64,000 nt of DNA. Source: Metabacillus litoralis (GTDB taxonomy: Bacteria > Bacillota > Bacilli > Bacillales > Bacillaceae). Below are positions 44,810 through 54,557 of this stretch, in pieces (within the stretch, counting starts at the first letter, position 1; each line of letters opens with the position of its first letter). The stretch covers positions 4,968,501-5,032,500 of the forward strand of contig NZ_CP033043.1 in the NCBI RefSeq assembly GCF_003667825.1. Direction: 5' to 3'. A program made the position numbers and the translations under genes. The notes beneath the pieces were generated by a model, which was not told the origin of the DNA, ran no database searches, and saw nothing but the letters and a program-made list of their open reading frames with translations.

Positions 44810-45544
44810 ATGAGTATAACGGAGCGTTTTTTTCAAATTGAAACGGAATGGAATGTAATCCATTTACCAACAAAGCCGAATGGGTTTGGAATATTTATCA
44901 TCGGTGATCGATCAGATTTTGTTGATGGAACATCGAGCTTTTGGCATCAGCATTATGGGCGTAATCAATTAATATCCGAGTTGATGAACAAGGGATATAC
45001 CCTTTTTCACTCTAATTTATTTGGTAATCATTGGGGAAGTCCTAGGTCAGTTACTATGGCGAAACAGCTTTATCATCTTGTAATGAAGAAAGAAATTTTA
45101 AATCAACGTATCCATCTGTTAGTCGATGGTATGGGTGCGTTAACTGGATTGCAATTAATGAATGAAATACCAGATAAGATTCGCTCTGTAGCCATGATGA
45201 ATCCTTGCCTTGACCTCCAAGCCCATTTAAAAAATGAAAAAGAGCATAAGTTTTTTTATAAAAGATTAATAAAAGAAATTGCTGAAGCCTATGAGACTGA
45301 CCAGAAGAAGGTTCCTAGACTTGATTTACCAAATCTTACGACTATAAATTCACAAGTTCCAGTAAGGATTTGGCAAAGAATGAATAGCAGTACTTATGTT
45401 CATCATCATCATAGTAAACGGTTTGAAGAATTAAGGAAAGAGGCCGGTTCTCCAATTCAGTTAATTTACCATTTAGGTGATAATCCTTATCGAACAAATC
45501 AATCAATTATTCGATTTTACAAAGAAAATGAGAGGATCTTATGA
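44810..45544 (+). CDS. yjaU: YjaU alpha/beta-hydrolase-like protein
   Basis: A 244-residue cytosolic protein with alpha/beta-hydrolase character. The usual GxSxG nucleophile elbow is replaced by LLVDGMGALTGLQL, where Gly-Met stands in the nucleophile position, so catalytic activity is doubtful. PNGFGIFIIGDRSDFVDG resembles the oxyanion segment. The location upstream of yjaV-med-comZ matches B. subtilis yjaU. The start may be this ATG or the GTG one codon upstream (44807), which has the better spacing to AGGTGG. Function unknown. Confidence 0.78.
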   Translation: MSITERFFQIETEWNVIHLPTKPNGFGIFIIGDRSDFVDGTSSFWHQHYGRNQLISELMNKGYTLFHSNLFGNHWGSPRSVTMAKQLYHLVMKKEILNQRIHLLVDGMGALTGLQLMNEIPDKIRSVAMMNPCLDLQAHLKNEKEHKFFYKRLIKEIAEAYETDQKKVPRLDLPNLTTINSQVPVRIWQRMNSSTYVHHHHSKRFEELRKEAGSPIQLIYHLGDNPYRTNQSIIRFYKENERIL

Positions 45545-45667
45545 TGAAATATTTAAAGCGTCTTTAAGAGGCGCTTTTTTTAGCAAGGCATCTTAAACAG
45601 ATTTAAAGTACTAGTAACCGGTTCTCTCGCATATTTTGGTTATAACGCCTACTAAGGAGGTCATGTT

Positions 45668-46459
45668 ATGGTTAATTCTGTTATGGTATTTGGAGCACAT
45701 TCTTATATTGGTTTTTCACTGATTGAAAAGTTTCTTGAAGAAGGGGTAGAAGTAACAGGAATATTCACTGAACCAAATAGAGATGATCAAAAAAACTTAC
45801 TAAACGAACGACTTATGTTAATTGGAAGAAACGCTTATTTTCAAGCGAAGTTCTCTTCTCGTCATTTAACAGAAGAAAATCAAGCTGATGTTATAATGTT
45901 TTGCTTTGACATGGAAGAAAAGGATCTTAAAGAGGAAGAATTTAAAAAAGCCATACAATTAGCTAAGAAACATAAAACTCAATTTCTTCTTATAGGGTCA
46001 AATGTTATTCATCCTAATAAAGATAGAAACCCTTTCATTGAAACAGGGCTAAGCTACCTGTCTGAGCAGCTTGATCATTATTCTGTTTTGTTTTTTCCAA
46101 GTCTTTATGGTCCCTTTCAGCCTCCGGAAGAAAAAATTCATCAGCACTTGTTAGCTTATATAGACAATAAACAAACGTCCTTAAATATTGAGGAGCCCAT
46201 TATGTATATAGAAGATGCAACAAATGCAGTTTGGGCCTATATGGATGAACTTGAATTGGGAAAGATGTATTCCTTTCTAAGTGAACTGAATGATGAAACT
46301 AACTCCTTTTCAGTTGAGTTAAAAATGAATGCAACCTTTTCAGAGGTGGATGAAGTATTTGAGAAACAAGTTTTACATTCTTCTACGTCAATTGAAAAAG
46401 GTCTAGAGAAACAGCTTGATACTATTATAAGATTTCAAGATATTTATAAACTGAAGTAG
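45668..46459 (+). CDS. yjaV: YjaV, NAD-binding epimerase-like protein
   Basis: A 263-residue protein with an N-terminal Rossmann start, VMVFGAHSYIGFSLIEKFLEE, like extended SDR/NAD-dependent epimerases. The catalytic YxxxK is not evident, so it may bind but not convert a nucleotide sugar. PSLYGPFQPPEEKI resembles the substrate-side segment of that family. It lies between yjaU and med as in B. subtilis, where function is not established. AAGGAGG is 8 bases before the ATG. Confidence 0.8.
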   Translation: MVNSVMVFGAHSYIGFSLIEKFLEEGVEVTGIFTEPNRDDQKNLLNERLMLIGRNAYFQAKFSSRHLTEENQADVIMFCFDMEEKDLKEEEFKKAIQLAKKHKTQFLLIGSNVIHPNKDRNPFIETGLSYLSEQLDHYSVLFFPSLYGPFQPPEEKIHQHLLAYIDNKQTSLNIEEPIMYIEDATNAVWAYMDELELGKMYSFLSELNDETNSFSVELKMNATFSEVDEVFEKQVLHSSTSIEKGLEKQLDTIIRFQDIYKLK

Positions 46460-46531
46460 AATGTTATTGTACAATTAAATATGGAAGATATAAAATAAAG
46501 GCAGTAAACTAGAAATAAGGGAGGGGTTGCC

Positions 46532-47485
46532 ATGTACATAAAGTTTGGTTTAGTCCTTATCCTTCTTTTTTCACTTTTTGGTTGTGGACAACCCGTAGCT
46601 TCAGGAAAACTGGAGAAAGTAGGTTTACTTGTACCCGATACAATAGATGATAAAGTATGGGGAACAAAAGGGTACAAGGGGCTGCTGAAGATTCAGTCTG
46701 AACTAGGCGTGGATGTTTTTTATAAAGAAGGAATGAATGATGAATTTAGTATTCGTTCTGCTATTGACGAATTTCAAGAAAAGGATGTTAATCTGATTTT
46801 TGGTCATGGTAGTGAATATGCTGCTTTTTTCAATACCATTTGTAAAGATTATCCTGATATTCATTTCGTTCTATTCAATGGGGAAGCTTCTGGAGAAAAT
46901 GTCACAAGCTTAAACTTTGAATCACATGCAATGGGCTTTTTTGGAGGAATGGTTGCTGGTGAAATGACGAATAATGATAAGGTTGGTGTATTAGCCGCAT
47001 TTGAATGGCAGCCTGAAATTGATGGTTTTTTTGAAGGGGCATATTTCCAAAATGAAAATGTAAATGTTGATATTCAATATGTACAAGATTGGAATGATGT
47101 CACGACAGCTATGACCCTGTTGGATGCAATGATTGCTGAAGGAGTAGACATTGTTTATGTTGCAGGAGATGGTTATAATATTTCCGTCATTGAGCGTCTA
47201 AAGGAAGAGGGCTTGTATGCAATTGGATTTGTATCCGATCAATCTGATTTAGGGAAAGGAACAGTTCTCACAAGTACAGTTCAACATGTGGATGTCTTAT
47301 ATGAGCTTGTTGCAAAAAGTTTTGATAGCGGAGAACTAGAAAGTGGAGAATTATTTTATGATTTCCAAGATGGTGTTATTTCACTGGGGAAATTTAGCCC
47401 CTTAGTGGAAAAAAACTTTCAAACAGATCTTCAAGAATCTATTGAGGAATACAAGGAAAGTGGGCTCTTACCTAATCAATTGTAA
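46532..47485 (+). CDS. med: Med, BMP-type lipoprotein, positive regulator of comK
   Basis: A 317-residue lipoprotein (lipobox LFGC, Cys17) of the BMP/PnrA fold. In B. subtilis, Med promotes comK expression and competence. Family-like pieces: KVGLLVPDTIDDKVWGTKGYK, IHFVLFNGEAS, NDKVGVLAAFEWQPEIDGFFEG and DIVYVAGDGYN. Immediately upstream of comZ as in B. subtilis. GGGAGG lies 9 bases before the ATG. A distant paralogue is the lipoprotein at 23725. Whether Med still binds a nucleoside-type ligand is unknown. Confidence 0.9.
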   Translation: MYIKFGLVLILLFSLFGCGQPVASGKLEKVGLLVPDTIDDKVWGTKGYKGLLKIQSELGVDVFYKEGMNDEFSIRSAIDEFQEKDVNLIFGHGSEYAAFFNTICKDYPDIHFVLFNGEASGENVTSLNFESHAMGFFGGMVAGEMTNNDKVGVLAAFEWQPEIDGFFEGAYFQNENVNVDIQYVQDWNDVTTAMTLLDAMIAEGVDIVYVAGDGYNISVIERLKEEGLYAIGFVSDQSDLGKGTVLTSTVQHVDVLYELVAKSFDSGELESGELFYDFQDGVISLGKFSPLVEKNFQTDLQESIEEYKESGLLPNQL

Positions 47486-47554
47486 GCATGTTTCTATACA
47501 TACAAGATCATGCATTATATGATAATACTAGAGAATAAGAAGGAGTGAGTAAGA

Positions 47555-47737
47555 ATGGAACAGCATCCAAAAACGATGGAATTTATGCAGATTGCAATGA
47601 AATATTTACCTGAAGCTAAGCAAAAATTAGAAGGTTCAGGGATTGACTTATCGATGGAAACAATTCAACCTATGCTTGAGTTATTTACGAAGGTTATGGG
47701 AGAAGCGTACGAATTAGGAAAGAAGGATGCACAATAA
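47555..47737 (+). CDS. comZ: ComZ, late competence repressor
   Basis: A 60-residue protein beginning MEQHPKTMEFMQIAMKYLPE, matching ComZ, which represses the comG operon in B. subtilis. An amphipathic helix (LSMETIQPMLELFTKVMGEAYELG) resembles its leucine-rich region. AAGGAG lies 9 bases before the ATG. It follows med by 70 bases and probably shares its transcript, as in B. subtilis. Confidence 0.92.
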   Translation: MEQHPKTMEFMQIAMKYLPEAKQKLEGSGIDLSMETIQPMLELFTKVMGEAYELGKKDAQ

Positions 47738-47761
47738 AAGCTGCCATTGGCAGCTTTTTCT
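47736..47761 (+). terminator. Terminator of med-comZ
   Basis: AAAGCTGCC and GGCAGCTTT arms around ATT, then TTC. Confidence 0.8.
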
Positions 47762-47772
47762 TGTTTAGAAAA

Positions 47773-48084
47773 TCATTTCTTCTTTTTAAAAAAATCCATA
47801 ATAGGGGATAATTCCTTTAAAACTGGTTTAAGGTTCTCAAGAGAAACCATAATATCATCGATTTGCCCCATTAAAGTAAAATAGTTTACATCTTCTTTTT
47901 TGTTTTCTTGTTCTTCTTCTTGATGCAAGGAATGTTGAAGTCTTTTTGGAACTCTATTTCCGAACATAAGTTGAGTAAATTTATCTGTTGAAACGGTGTT
48001 CTTCTCTTTGTTTTCATCGGTTTTGGTTATTTGATCATCTAAATCATGAGAGGTTTCTTCAGAAAATGTTTCATTATATTCCAT
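47773..48084 (-). CDS. Small charged hypothetical protein (yjzB position)
   Basis: A 103-residue, strongly charged cytosolic protein. The first 60 residues are rich in Glu, Asp, Lys and Thr and probably disordered. The rest is helical (NYFTLMGQIDDIMVSLENLKPVLKEL) and ends FFKKKK. It has no recognised domain. It holds KFTQLMFG at 35-42, an octapeptide that recurs in YjaZ at residues 207-214. AGGAGG lies 7 bases before the ATG. Position between comZ and fabHA corresponds to B. subtilis yjzB, but similarity was not verified. Confidence 0.65.
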   Translation of the reverse strand: MEYNETFSEETSHDLDDQITKTDENKEKNTVSTDKFTQLMFGNRVPKRLQHSLHQEEEQENKKEDVNYFTLMGQIDDIMVSLENLKPVLKELSPIMDFFKKKK

Positions 48085-48184
48085 CTTAACACCTCCTTAG
48101 AAAGTTTAGTGTCAGGGTCCAGATAGTAATATTTTATGAATGTGATCAAGACGGGTTCTAGACTCGTGAACCAAAACATTCATA

Positions 48185-48213
48185 TTGAAAAAAATTTTTG
48201 AATGAGATAAAAT
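48185..48213 (+). promoter_or_regulatory. Promoter of fabHA
   Basis: TTGAAA (48185-48190), 17-bp spacer, TAAAAT (48208-48213). Confidence 0.75.
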
Positions 48214-48229
48214 TAGTACCAAGTCATAA
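48213..48229 (+). promoter_or_regulatory. FapR operator of fabHA
   Basis: TTAGTACCAAGTCATAA closely matches the recalled FapR consensus TTAGTACCTRRTACTAA. It begins at the -10 box, so bound FapR would block transcription until malonyl-CoA releases it. Confidence 0.8.
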
Positions 48230-48300
48230 CATTTGATATAAATTTAAATAAAATAAATTCACTTTTTTACTATTTATTAAAAGATAAAGGGGCTGCACAA

Positions 48301-49233
48301 ATGAACGCAGGGATTATTGGTATCGGACGATACACACCTGAAAAAGTTGTTACAAATGCTGATTTAGAGAAAATCATGGATACATCAGATGAATGGATAA
48401 GAACGAGAACGGGAATCGAGGAACGTCGCATTGCTGATGATTCAGTTGATACTTCTCATATGGCTAAATTTGCTGCAGAGAAAGCATTAAAGGATGCTGG
48501 TATTGCAGCTGAAGATTTAGATTTAATTTTGGTTGCGACAGTAACACCAGATCAGCCCTTTCCATCTGTAGCATGTATGCTACAGGAATCATTAGGTGCA
48601 ACTAAAGCTGCGGCAATGGATATTAGTGCAGCATGTGCTGGTTTTATGTATGGAATGGTTACAGCTAAACAGTTTATTGAATCCGGAGCTTATAAGCATG
48701 TGTTAGTTGTAGGTGTTGAGAAGCTTTCGAAAATTACAGATTGGGATGATCGTAATACTGCGGTACTTTTCGGGGATGGAGCTGGAGCGGCTGTCATTGG
48801 ACCTGTTAGTGAAGGAAAAGGGATATTATCCTTTGAGCTTGGGGCTGATGGAACAGGTGGAAAGCACTTATATCAAGATGAATATATCATCATGAATGGC
48901 CGTGAAGTGTTTAAGTTTGCTGTAAGGCAAATGGGCGAGTCTAGTGTTAACGTTTTGGAAAAAGCAGGATTAACAAAAGAAGATGTTGATTTCTTAATCC
49001 CACACCAAGCAAATATCCGTATCATGGAAGCAGCTCGTGAACGTCTTGAGTTACCTGAAGAAAAAATGTCTAAAACAGTTAACAAATATGGCAACACTTC
49101 TGCTGCATCTATCCCTATTTCTCTAGTAGAAGAACTAGAAGCAGGAAAGATTAAAGACGGAGACCTAATTGTTATGGTAGGCTTCGGCGGCGGACTAACA
49201 TGGGGAGCAATTGCTCTTCGTTGGGGTAAGTAG
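48301..49233 (+). CDS. fabHA: Beta-ketoacyl-ACP synthase III
   Basis: Starts fatty-acid synthesis by condensing acyl-CoA with malonyl-ACP; Bacillus FabH enzymes favour branched primers. The 310-residue enzyme has the Cys-His-Asn triad: Cys in [12 protein letters not shown] (about 112), His in [10 protein letters not shown] and Asn in [21 protein letters not shown] and [13 protein letters not shown] are also typical. GGGG lies upstream of the ATG. Under the FapR site upstream and followed by fabF, as in B. subtilis fabHA-fabF. A 105-bp gap separates the two. Confidence 0.95.
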   Translation: MNAGIIGIGRYTPEKVVTNADLEKIMDTSDEWIRTRTGIEERRIADDSVDTSHMAKFAAEKALKDAGIAAEDLDLILVATVTPDQPFPSVACMLQESLGATKAAAMDISAACAGFMYGMVTAKQFIESGAYKHVLVVGVEKLSKITDWDDRNTAVLFGDGAGAAVIGPVSEGKGILSFELGADGTGGKHLYQDEYIIMNGREVFKFAVRQMGESSVNVLEKAGLTKEDVDFLIPHQANIRIMEAARERLELPEEKMSKTVNKYGNTSAASIPISLVEELEAGKIKDGDLIVMVGFGGGLTWGAIALRWGK

Positions 49234-49338
49234 GTGCCCGGGACGGGTGTTGGAGTGCCTGTCACTCCCCGAAATATGTCGAACAACAATAGAAACGATT
49301 AAATAAATAAATTCTCTCAAAGGTGAGGTGTCATCATT
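49234..49338. repeat. Spacer with short repeat-like hairpin between fabHA and fabF
   Basis: Contains GTGCCCGGGACGGGTGT and a hairpin GGAGTG-CCTGT-CACTCC (49252-49268). It resembles small GCCTGTCAC-type repeats recalled in Bacillus genomes. No terminator T-run follows. Confidence 0.5.
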
Positions 49339-50580
49339 ATGGAAAAAAAGCGAGTAGTGGTAACTGGGTTAGGAGCTTTAACTCCAATTGGGAATGATGT
49401 GCAAACATCGTGGCAAAATGCGATCAATGGAGTATCAGGAGTTGGTCCGATAACAAGAATTGATTCTGAACCATATCCGGCTAAAGTTGCTGCAGAATTG
49501 AAGGATTTTGATGTTGAGCAATTTATGGATAAAAAAGATGCTCGTAAAATGGATCGTTTCACACAATATGCTGTTGCAGCATCATTTATGGCTGTAAAGG
49601 ATGCGAATTTAGAAATAACAGACGAAATCGCTCCACGTGTTGGAGTTTGGATTGGTTCTGGTATTGGCGGAATGGAAACATTTGAACAGCAATATAGAAC
49701 GTTATTAGAAAAGGGACCAAGACGTGTTAGTCCATTTTTCGTACCGATGCTAATACCTGATATGGCTACAGGTCAGGTTTCAATCGCATTAGGTGCCAAA
49801 GGATTTAACTCTTGTACAGTAACAGCTTGTGCAACCGGAACAAATTCTATTGGAGATGCTTACCGTGTTATCGAGCGTGGAGAAGCGGATGTGATGATCA
49901 CTGGTGGGGCAGAGGCTCCTTTAACTGAAATGTCATTTGCAGGCTTTACTGCGAACAAGGCATTATCTACTAATCCAGATCCTAAAACAGCAAGCCGTCC
50001 ATTTGATAAAGATCGCGATGGCTTTGTTATGGGGGAAGGTGCTGGGATTATTGTTCTTGAAGAATTAGAGCATGCGCTAGCACGTGGTGCAACTATTTAT
50101 GCTGAAATTGTTGGGTATGGCGCAACGGGTGATGCTTATCATATTACAGCACCTGCTCCAAACGGTGAAGGTGGTTCAAGAGCAATGAAAATGGCAATTG
50201 AACGCAGTGGCCTAAACGCAAATGAAATTGATTATATTAATGCACATGGTACAAGTACTCCTTATAATGATAAGTTTGAAACATTAGCTATTAAGGAAGT
50301 ATTCGGTGAACACGCGAATAAGCTTGCAATCAGTTCAACTAAGTCAATGACTGGACACCTATTAGGTGCTGCTGGTGGTGTAGAAGCTATTTTTAGTATT
50401 CTCGCTATTAAAGAAGGAATTCTACCACCAACAATCAATTTACAAACTCCAGATCCTGATTGTGACCTGGACTATGTTCCAAACGAAGCACGTAAACAAG
50501 AAATCAATACAGCATTGAGCAACTCATTAGGTTTCGGTGGCCACAATGCTACGATTATCTTTAAAAAATATCAAGCATAA
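49339..50580 (+). CDS. fabF: Beta-ketoacyl-ACP synthase II
   Basis: Elongating condensing enzyme of fatty-acid synthesis, 413 residues. The Cys-His-His active site is intact: Cys in [12 protein letters not shown] (about 163), His in [11 protein letters not shown] (about 303) and His in [12 protein letters not shown] (about 340). The C-terminal NSLGFGGHN is conserved. GAGGTG is 12 bases upstream of the ATG. Second gene of the FapR-controlled unit, ending at a palindromic terminator. Confidence 0.96.
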   Translation: MEKKRVVVTGLGALTPIGNDVQTSWQNAINGVSGVGPITRIDSEPYPAKVAAELKDFDVEQFMDKKDARKMDRFTQYAVAASFMAVKDANLEITDEIAPRVGVWIGSGIGGMETFEQQYRTLLEKGPRRVSPFFVPMLIPDMATGQVSIALGAKGFNSCTVTACATGTNSIGDAYRVIERGEADVMITGGAEAPLTEMSFAGFTANKALSTNPDPKTASRPFDKDRDGFVMGEGAGIIVLEELEHALARGATIYAEIVGYGATGDAYHITAPAPNGEGGSRAMKMAIERSGLNANEIDYINAHGTSTPYNDKFETLAIKEVFGEHANKLAISSTKSMTGHLLGAAGGVEAIFSILAIKEGILPPTINLQTPDPDCDLDYVPNEARKQEINTALSNSLGFGGHNATIIFKKYQA

Positions 50581-50583
50581 CAT

Positions 50584-50616
50584 AAAAAAGCCAAATCAAA
50601 TTTGATTTGGCTTTTT
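50584..50616 (+). terminator. Terminator of fabF
   Basis: Arms AAAAAGCCAAATCAAA and TTTGATTTGGCTTTTT form a perfect loopless palindrome ending in a T-run. Confidence 0.93.
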
Positions 50617-50703
50617 GCATATTGATATCCCCGTAATCTCCAAAAGTAAGAACAGTCCTTCCTTCAATTCATAAACTAAAGAGGGAAGGAGTGATGAAAC
50701 AAA

Positions 50704-51471
50704 ATGAGTGTTATTAATACTACAGAGTGGCTAGAAACAACCCCAAACCAATATGAAATTTGTGAGAAACTAACACCTTACTTCTCTAAAATGAATGCAC
50801 GGGACATTTCAAACTATCTCCATTCTTTTGGTATGTATAAAAGATCTCCAGCTAGCCAGGATTGGATTGATGTTATAAAGGATAAACGACTATTACATTA
50901 CATCAATGATGAAAAAAAGAAGTTAAAAAGTGAATGGAACGGACCTAGTGTCCCTATTTTTGTGTTTCCAGTTGATGTTCATAACAGGAAAATAGAGATG
51001 GAGTATAGAGGCCGATCTGGATTAGCTTTTCATGATAAGTTATTTTTATTTCTATCACAAGATGTGAAAAAAGAAGATATAAAGTCATTGCTAACTCATG
51101 AATATCATCATGTTTGTCGTTTGGCAGCTATTACAAAACCTGAAAAGGATTTTACGATTATAGATACAATGATAATGGAAGGATTAGCAGAAAATGCCGT
51201 TCGTGAAAAACTCGGTGAAGAGGCGGTAGCAGAATGGACGAAGCTTTATCATCCTGATCAATGTGACCGTTTCTTAGAAAGAATAATTTTGCCCCAGAAA
51301 AAAACGACTCGGCAAGATCAAAAGTTTACACAGCTTATGTTTGGAACTGGTTTTTATCCCAAAATGCTAGGGTATGCAGTAGGTTATCATCTAGTGAAAA
51401 ATTATATGGAGAAAACGAACAAGGCGACAAAAGCACTTTTAGGGATTGAAGCCGAGGATTTTATTGAATAA
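50704..51471 (+). CDS. yjaZ: YjaZ, predicted zinc protease (DUF2268)
   Basis: A 255-residue cytosolic protein with a zinc-protease signature HEYHH (about 142-146) in LLTHEYHHVCRL, and a downstream Glu in MEGLAENAV that could be the third zinc ligand. This fits DUF2268, described as predicted Zn-dependent proteases. KFTQLMFG is at 207-214. No signal peptide. AAGGAG lies upstream of the ATG. It follows fabF as in B. subtilis; substrate unknown. The appDFABC operon that follows yjaZ in B. subtilis is absent. Confidence 0.87.
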   Translation: MSVINTTEWLETTPNQYEICEKLTPYFSKMNARDISNYLHSFGMYKRSPASQDWIDVIKDKRLLHYINDEKKKLKSEWNGPSVPIFVFPVDVHNRKIEMEYRGRSGLAFHDKLFLFLSQDVKKEDIKSLLTHEYHHVCRLAAITKPEKDFTIIDTMIMEGLAENAVREKLGEEAVAEWTKLYHPDQCDRFLERIILPQKKTTRQDQKFTQLMFGTGFYPKMLGYAVGYHLVKNYMEKTNKATKALLGIEAEDFIE

Positions 51472-51482
51472 AAAACCCTTTA

Positions 51483-51521
51483 ATGTTGTGAAAAGTAACA
51501 TTCTCTTACAATTCACAACAT
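51483..51521. repeat. Inverted repeat after yjaZ
   Basis: ATGTTGTGAA (51483-51492) and TTCACAACAT (51512-51521) enclose a 19-base loop. No strong T-run, so it is a poor terminator candidate. Confidence 0.5.
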
Positions 51522-51641
51522 ATATTTTAAGTAGGACAACCTTGCATAATAAATTCAAGCATATTCTTCAATGATTGGAATAATTTATCTAAAATTTGCC
51601 TATACTGTTTGACAAATGGTACTGAAGTGAGGGGTCAAAAA

Positions 51642-52394
51642 ATGTTATTTCTTCATGATGTTTGGGTAAATTGGTTTGAAGGTGAAGAGAACGGGTACAA
51701 CGTCTGTCATTTTCATGAATGGAGAAAGGATGACAGTGTTGAACTTCTTGATCAGGTTCCCCTATTAAAGGTTAATTCCTTACTTTTTGACTACATAGAA
51801 AACAACTTAGCGGAGTTACCACCTGGTCTACTAAAAGATATTTTCCAAAAGGCTTATATTCGTAAAAATCATGAAAGAATACAGTTGGATTATTGTTTTG
51901 TTGTTACAGATGGAATTGGTATTCTTGCAGTTGACACAATTGGTTATACAATTCCTATTCGTAAAAGCCGAATCATTCCAAGACAGGAGCAACTAGTATT
52001 TGAAATGGTAAAGGATATTGAGCCTGAAGAGTATTCAATTGAAATGTTAAGTGAAGAAGATGAAAAAGAATATCATATTTTATCGTTGGCACCTCAACAT
52101 ATGAGAGGGTTAACAAGAAAAGAGCGCCAATTAAAGCAATTATTATTTATGGCACTTGATCAGTTACAAGCAACTAAAAATGCCGCAGAGGTAAAGTATT
52201 GGTATACTGAATGGAATCCAACTAAATATGAGGATATCCAGCAACGAGAGTTTGATGAAGTATGGAGACAATTATATGAAGAAACGATACATGGATGGTC
52301 TCCAAAGCATATCCAGTTATGTGAGCGATTAATTAAAGGACAACCTTTCTTTGAGAAGCTCTGGGATATGGAACATGAATCAAAAGTTAATTAA
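51642..52394 (+). CDS. yjbA: YjbA, DUF3603 family protein
   Basis: A 250-residue cytosolic protein of DUF3603, function unknown. It starts [20 protein letters not shown] and has the conserved FHEWRKDD and a C-terminal [10 protein letters not shown] ... [16 protein letters not shown]. The frame is open from 51609, but the ATG at 51642 has GAGGGG 8 bases upstream and gives the family start. It sits just before convergent trpS, the B. subtilis position of yjbA. Confidence 0.85.
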   Translation: MLFLHDVWVNWFEGEENGYNVCHFHEWRKDDSVELLDQVPLLKVNSLLFDYIENNLAELPPGLLKDIFQKAYIRKNHERIQLDYCFVVTDGIGILAVDTIGYTIPIRKSRIIPRQEQLVFEMVKDIEPEEYSIEMLSEEDEKEYHILSLAPQHMRGLTRKERQLKQLLFMALDQLQATKNAAEVKYWYTEWNPTKYEDIQQREFDEVWRQLYEETIHGWSPKHIQLCERLIKGQPFFEKLWDMEHESKVN

Positions 52395-52411
52395 AGTGGA
52401 CGAGCTACATA

Positions 52412-52461
52412 TAAAAAAACGATGTGAGAATGTCACCAAAACATTTACACATCGTTTTTTC
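52412..52461. terminator. Bidirectional terminator between yjbA and trpS
   Basis: AAACGATGTG and CACATCGTTT arms with an inner ATGT/ACAT pair. There is a T-run after it on the plus strand, and the A-run before it serves the minus strand. Confidence 0.88.
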
Positions 52462-52469
52462 ATTTATGT

Positions 52470-53735
<1,266 letters not shown>

Positions 53736-53759
53736 TTCAAAGCCAATTATTTTTTTCTT

Positions 53760-53788
53760 ATTATAAGTAAAGATTTTCTTCTTTGCAA
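53760..53788 (-). promoter_or_regulatory. Promoter of the trpS leader
   Basis: On the minus strand TTGCAA (53788-53783), 17-bp spacer, TATAAT (53765-53760), about 25 bases upstream of the T-box leader. Confidence 0.8.
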
Positions 53789-53795
53789 ATGGTTT

Positions 53796-54155
53796 CTATA
53801 AATAATAAAGGATTGTTGCTAGGGTCATAATCACAGTTACGATAATCCCACTAATTAAAAACGGGGAGTGGTTAAATGTGAGCAGCTCCGAAACAGGAGT
53901 CATTTCATCTACCTCTTGCTTTGATAATTCTTTTCCTTTTGATACAAACATTCTTCTAAATCCATATGTTATTCCATCAAAGAATCCCCCTTTAACAGTA
54001 AGTGTTAAGAAGGCAATAAAAAGCAAGCCAGCTCCAAAGAAAAAAGAAATATTAATAAATGAAAGCAACGTCAATTTCTGGTAAATAAAAAACGATAGTA
54101 AGATTGACAAAATTAAAGACACAATAACAAGCGTAAACGATTTTTTATCGGGCAT
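53796..54155 (-). CDS. DUF3899 family membrane protein
   Basis: A 119-residue protein with three membrane helices (about 9-27, 34-56 and 96-117) and a cytosolic loop (FFDGITYGFRRMFVSKGKEL...). This matches DUF3899, small Bacillaceae membrane proteins of unknown function. The ATG at 54153-54155 is chosen over a GTG three codons upstream because the GTG would overlap the AAAGAG ribosome site. It ends just before the trpS promoter, on the same strand. Confidence 0.75.
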   Translation of the reverse strand: MPDKKSFTLVIVSLILSILLSFFIYQKLTLLSFINISFFFGAGLLFIAFLTLTVKGGFFDGITYGFRRMFVSKGKELSKQEVDEMTPVSELLTFNHSPFLISGIIVTVIMTLATILYYL

Positions 54156-54557
54156 GTTCTTCACTCTTTTCTACAATTTCATAACGATTATTATATCAGA
54201 AGAAAGGGGGAAGGGAAAAAGTCGAGAAATTATTATAGTAGACAAAGTATTAGTAGAAATTTTCATGAAAAATGTTAAAAGTTAAATTAAAAAATTTACA
54301 CATTCTCCAAAAAAGTGTGTGAGATAATGTAACCCTTTACAAGTCAACGCGTTAAAGTGTTGTTACAAAAAATGTTAAAAAGATTAAGAAAATTCTTGTG
54401 AAATACATAGGTATATGTACCTATTTTTTATTCGATTTTCTTTACTATTATTGCATTTCTGTAAATTTTATTAAAAAAGTAAATGCACAATTGTTTGAAT
54501 ACTTGTATAATAATCTCTGTAAAGCAAACTTGTATTAAAAAAAGGGAGGTCAAATTT
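54156..54557. other. AT-rich leader of oppA with a short terminator-like hairpin
   Basis: No gene. ATAGGTA (54407-54413) and TACCTAT (54418-54424) around TATG are followed by TTTTTTA, a small attenuator-like hairpin about 130 bases before oppA. TTACAAGTCAACGCG-type sequence precedes; a promoter cannot be fixed with confidence. No antiterminating RNA family is recognised. Confidence 0.45.
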
